Part shown: positions 41,649 through 43,901 of the stretch, piece after piece
Position numbering within the stretch: position 1 is the stretch's first letter
How the letters are laid out: every line of letters starts with the position of its first letter
NCBI GenBank assembly: GCA_045642025.1
Contig: JAZUIB010000055.1
Location: 1-43,901 of the forward strand
Reading direction: 5' to 3'
Source of the DNA: Equadaptatus sp045642025
GTDB taxonomy: Bacteria > Synergistota > Synergistia > Synergistales > Synergistaceae
Length of the DNA stretch: 43,901 bases
Translations under genes and position numbers: made by a program
Notes under the pieces: generated by a model
Database searches by the model: none
The model's input: only the letters and a program-made list of their open reading frames with translations
What the model was told of the DNA's origin: nothing

Positions 41649-43385
41649 ATGGTTAAAGTTACTATAGACGGCGTAACCGTAGAAGTACCCGAAAATTACA
41701 CCGTAATCGAAGCGGCGGCACTTGCCGGAATCCGCATTCCTCAGCTTTGCTACCATCCGGAACTCAGCAAAGCCGGTGCCTGCCGTGTCTGTATGGTTGA
41801 AATCGAAGGCGCGAGAAACCTCGGCGCGGCATGTGTCTACCCTGTTGCAGACGGCATGGTTGTTCACACAAACACACCGCTCGTCCGCGAAACAAGAAAA
41901 ACAGTTGTAGAACTTCTTCTTGCCAACCACGACAGAAGCTGCCTCACCTGTCAGAAAAACAACGACTGCGAACTGCAGAAAATCGCCGCTGACCTCGGCA
42001 TCCGCGAAATTCCGTTCGAAGGCGCAAAGAGAGACAACCCTGTTGACGACAGCAACCCGTCACTCGTTCGCACACCCAACAAATGCATCCTCTGCGGACG
42101 CTGCATCAGAGCTTGCGCAGAACATCAAGGACTTGACGTTTACGGCTTCATCAACCGCGGCTTCAACACAGTTGTAGGCCCTGCCTTCAACCTCGGTCTC
42201 GGCGACGTCACCTGCTCACTCTGCGGTCAGTGCAGCGCAGTCTGCCCGACAGCGGCAATCACCGAAAAAGACGACACAGAAAAAGTCTTCGACGCAATCG
42301 GAGACCCTGAGAAATTCACAGTCGTACAGACAGCTCCGGCAGTCCGCGTAGCCCTTGGCGAAGCGCTCGGCATACCGGCGGGCGAAATTGTTACCGGCAA
42401 AATGGTTGCGGCACTCCGCAAACTCGGCTTCGACAAAGTTTACGACACAAACTTCTCCGCCGACCTCACCATTATGGAAGAAGGCACAGAATTCCTGCAC
42501 CGTATCAAAAACGGCGGCGTACTTCCGATGATCACCTCCTGCTCACCGGGCTGGATCAACTTCATCGAAATGAAATACCCTGACCTTCTCGGCCATCTCT
42601 CAACGGCAAAATCACCGCAGGGAATGTTTGGCGCAGTTATGAAAACCTACGAACCGGAACGCCTCGGCATACCTGTTGAAAAAATATACAGCGTTTCAAT
42701 CATGCCCTGCACGGCGAAAAAATCAGAATGTGTCCGTCCGCAGCTTCAGTCCAACCCGGGAATCCCCGACGTTGACGCGGTACTCACCACACGCGAACTC
42801 GCACGCATGATCAAAAACGCAGGTATCGACTTCAAAAACCTTCCGGAAGAAGAATATGACGACCCTATGGGCACCTCAACAGGCGCTGCGGCAATCTTCG
42901 GAGTCACCGGAGGCGTTATGGAAGCCGCAATCCGCACAGTACACGCCATACTCACGGGCAAAGAAATCGACGGTATCGTCTTCACGCCGGTACGCGGCAT
43001 GGAAGGCATCAAAGAAGCCTCAGTTGACGTTCCTGTTGACGGAAAAACAGTCACAGTCAAACTTGCAGTCGCGCACACGCTCAAAAACGCGCGCATCCTC
43101 ATGGATAAAGTGCGCGCAGGTGAAGCAGACTACCACTTCATCGAAATCATGGCATGCCCCGGCGGCTGCATAGGCGGCGGCGGACAGCCCCAGCCTGTCA
43201 ACGCGCAGATTCGCGCGGCACGCACGGCAGCCATCTACCGTGTTGACGAAACCAGCACACTCCGCCAGTCACACAACAACCCGCAGATAAAAGAAATCTA
43301 CGCGAAATTCTTCGGCGAACCGTGCGGCGAAAAATCACACAAACTGCTCCACACACACTACACAGAGCAGAAACGCGAAATATAA
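41649..43385 (+). CDS. hndD: [FeFe]-hydrogenase catalytic subunit (HndD/HydA)
   Basis: This 578-residue cytosolic enzyme reduces protons to H2 at its H-cluster. Domains in order: [2Fe-2S] (Cys34, 45, 48, 62), the His-ligated [4Fe-4S] (His94, Cys98, 101, 107), two ferredoxin clusters (Cys146, 149, 152, 156 and 189, 192, 195, 199), then the H-domain with L1 TSCSPGW (296-302), L2 MPCTAKKSE (352-360) and L3 EIMACPGGC (499-507), and a small-subunit-type tail (about 520-570). L1 has Ser where the textbook motif has a second Cys. With HndA and HndC it would use NADH, possibly with ferredoxin by electron confurcation. Maturases hydE, hydF and hydG are not in the window. A GAGGAG Shine-Dalgarno precedes the ATG. 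Confidence 0.95.
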   Translation: MVKVTIDGVTVEVPENYTVIEAAALAGIRIPQLCYHPELSKAGACRVCMVEIEGARNLGAACVYPVADGMVVHTNTPLVRETRKTVVELLLANHDRSCLTCQKNNDCELQKIAADLGIREIPFEGAKRDNPVDDSNPSLVRTPNKCILCGRCIRACAEHQGLDVYGFINRGFNTVVGPAFNLGLGDVTCSLCGQCSAVCPTAAITEKDDTEKVFDAIGDPEKFTVVQTAPAVRVALGEALGIPAGEIVTGKMVAALRKLGFDKVYDTNFSADLTIMEEGTEFLHRIKNGGVLPMITSCSPGWINFIEMKYPDLLGHLSTAKSPQGMFGAVMKTYEPERLGIPVEKIYSVSIMPCTAKKSECVRPQLQSNPGIPDVDAVLTTRELARMIKNAGIDFKNLPEEEYDDPMGTSTGAAAIFGVTGGVMEAAIRTVHAILTGKEIDGIVFTPVRGMEGIKEASVDVPVDGKTVTVKLAVAHTLKNARILMDKVRAGEADYHFIEIMACPGGCIGGGGQPQPVNAQIRAARTAAIYRVDETSTLRQSHNNPQIKEIYAKFFGEPCGEKSHKLLHTHYTEQKREI

Positions 43386-43420
43386 AACAGTTACAGATTG
43401 TCAGCAGGTAGCTTAAAACA

Positions 43421-43460
43421 ACCAACTCCGGAAATTATCTTCCGGAGTTGGTATTTTCTT
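43421..43460 (+). terminator. Terminator of the hydrogenase operon
   Basis: A perfect 13-bp stem (ACCAACTCCGGAA with its complement) around a six-base loop, followed by ATTTTCTT, 36 bp past the hndD stop. Confidence 0.88.
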
Positions 43461-43608
43461 GAAATAGTATCATGTGTATGGGATATTTTGAAAAAACAAA
43501 TTTGTGCAAAACAAGCAAAAGTACGTAAATTCATACTGCTTTACTGCGCTAGGCAAAAAACTCTTCAGAGTGGCAAAAGCGGTTTGTTTCTTGCAATACT
43601 CCGCCGGT

Positions 43609-43740
43609 GTCTCCCCGCGCGAGCGTCTCTTCCCCCTCGTCACCCCGCCGCGCGTTTCTTTCCCCTCGTCTCCCCGTACGATCGTTTTTTATTCTCGTCT
43701 CCCCGCACGAGCGAAGCGAAGATGCGGGGGCCAGCGTCTC
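43609..43740. repeat. Edge repeat, right copy: tandem array of four 29-30 bp units
   Basis: GTC(T/A)CCCC recurs at 43609, 43639, 43668 and 43697, giving periods of 30, 29 and 29. Units diverge in the middle but keep a GC-rich core and a T-rich end. The last unit runs into GAGCGAAGCGAAGATGCGGGGG and CCAGCGTCTC, which match the left-edge element in reverse orientation. There are no unique spacers, so it is not a CRISPR array. Confidence 0.8.
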
Positions 43741-43752
43741 TAATCAGTCAAC

Positions 43753-43790
43753 AAAAATGCCCGAGAGCGATAAAGCTCTCGGGCATTTTT
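43753..43790. terminator. Bidirectional terminator beyond the repeat array
   Basis: A perfect 16-bp stem (AAAAATGCCCGAGAGC with its complement) around GATAAA, with A- and T-runs. No gene in the window ends next to it; it may close a leftward gene from beyond the right edge, or belong to the repeat region. Confidence 0.85.
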
Positions 43791-43901
43791 ATATTTTCTG
43801 TACATCTCCACTGCGAACAAACGGCTCAACTGTCAAAATAACTGACTGTCGTCCGTTTGTCCGCAAATTTGACTGTTTTCGAACAAACGTTCCTAATAAC
43901 T

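Larger units (their letters stand above)
43461..43901. other. Right-edge intergenic region
   Basis: No gene is supported. The region holds the tandem repeat array at 43609-43740, a strong hairpin at 43753-43790, and an inverted repeat at 43812-43865 with a direct repeat GAACAAACG (43815-43823 and 43881-43889). The frames that cross it are arginine/proline/serine-rich readings of the repeat. The last 90 bases may be upstream sequence of a gene beyond the window. Confidence 0.55.

Noticed and set aside
43609..43740. Possible CRISPR array from regular 29-30 bp spacing
   Set aside because: The units adjoin directly, with no unique spacers between identical repeats, and the units diverge internally. 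No cas gene is nearby.
43504..43841. Two overlapping Arg/Pro/Ser-rich frames at the right edge
   Set aside because: They are translations of the tandem repeat array and cross a strong terminator hairpin.

Overview
The window is a 43.9 kb stretch of bacterial chromosome around the replication origin. It holds 35 supportable protein genes and no tRNA or rRNA that I can see. The organism looks like a strict anaerobe with an outer membrane. The anaerobic lifestyle follows from a three-gene NADH-linked [FeFe]-hydrogenase operon. The outer membrane follows from a patatin-type phospholipase fused to a predicted beta-barrel. Protein character and gene content suggest Synergistota, with Negativicutes as the main alternative. 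This is a judgement from sequence alone, not a database result.

Left arm (about 1-13.8 kb). The left edge holds the tail of an unidentified gene. A pyrimidine operon then runs leftwards in the order carB, pyrK, pyrD, pyrF, pyrE, pyrB, pyrI, giving a UMP pathway that lacks only carA and pyrC. A second minus-strand gene, pyrC, lies about 1.6 kb upstream of carB, separated by plus-strand ridA and a LysE/RhtB exporter. carA is not in the window. The carB leader carries a strong promoter followed by what reads as a PyrR-type attenuator. Further right are a small AT-rich secreted orphan and a type III glutamine synthetase (glnN).

Origin region (about 14-24.6 kb). After an ABC-F ATPase comes a very T-rich tract with DnaA boxes, then dnaA, dnaN, recF, mnmG and a DUF721/DciA-type helicase-loader gene. 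A second DnaA-box-bearing tract, now A-rich on the plus strand, precedes ftsZ. Both tracts hold an inverted pair of DnaA boxes of the same design, so the origin looks bipartite, with the replication-initiation genes between the halves. Base use in same-strand genes shifts from T-rich to A-rich across dnaN, which fits an origin here.

Right arm (about 24.6-43.9 kb). In order: a zincin-like protein with a lost HExxH motif; a leftward pair encoding a NifU-like scaffold and a GGGtGRT protein; phosphomannomutase/phosphoglucomutase; glutamine-dependent NAD synthetase; an exported cyclophilin; a GNAT acetyltransferase paired with a small cysteine-rich BFD-like protein; a SUI1/YciH-like factor; the outer-membrane patatin protein; cardiolipin synthase; a membrane metallophosphoesterase with altered active-site motifs; and hndA-hndC-hndD. 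The hydrogenase operon has a clear promoter and a Rex-like dyad just downstream of the predicted transcription start.

Both window edges carry copies of one GC-rich repeat family in opposite orientation; the right copy is a four-unit tandem array of 29-30 bp period. Other degenerate intergenic repeats interrupt the pyr operon.
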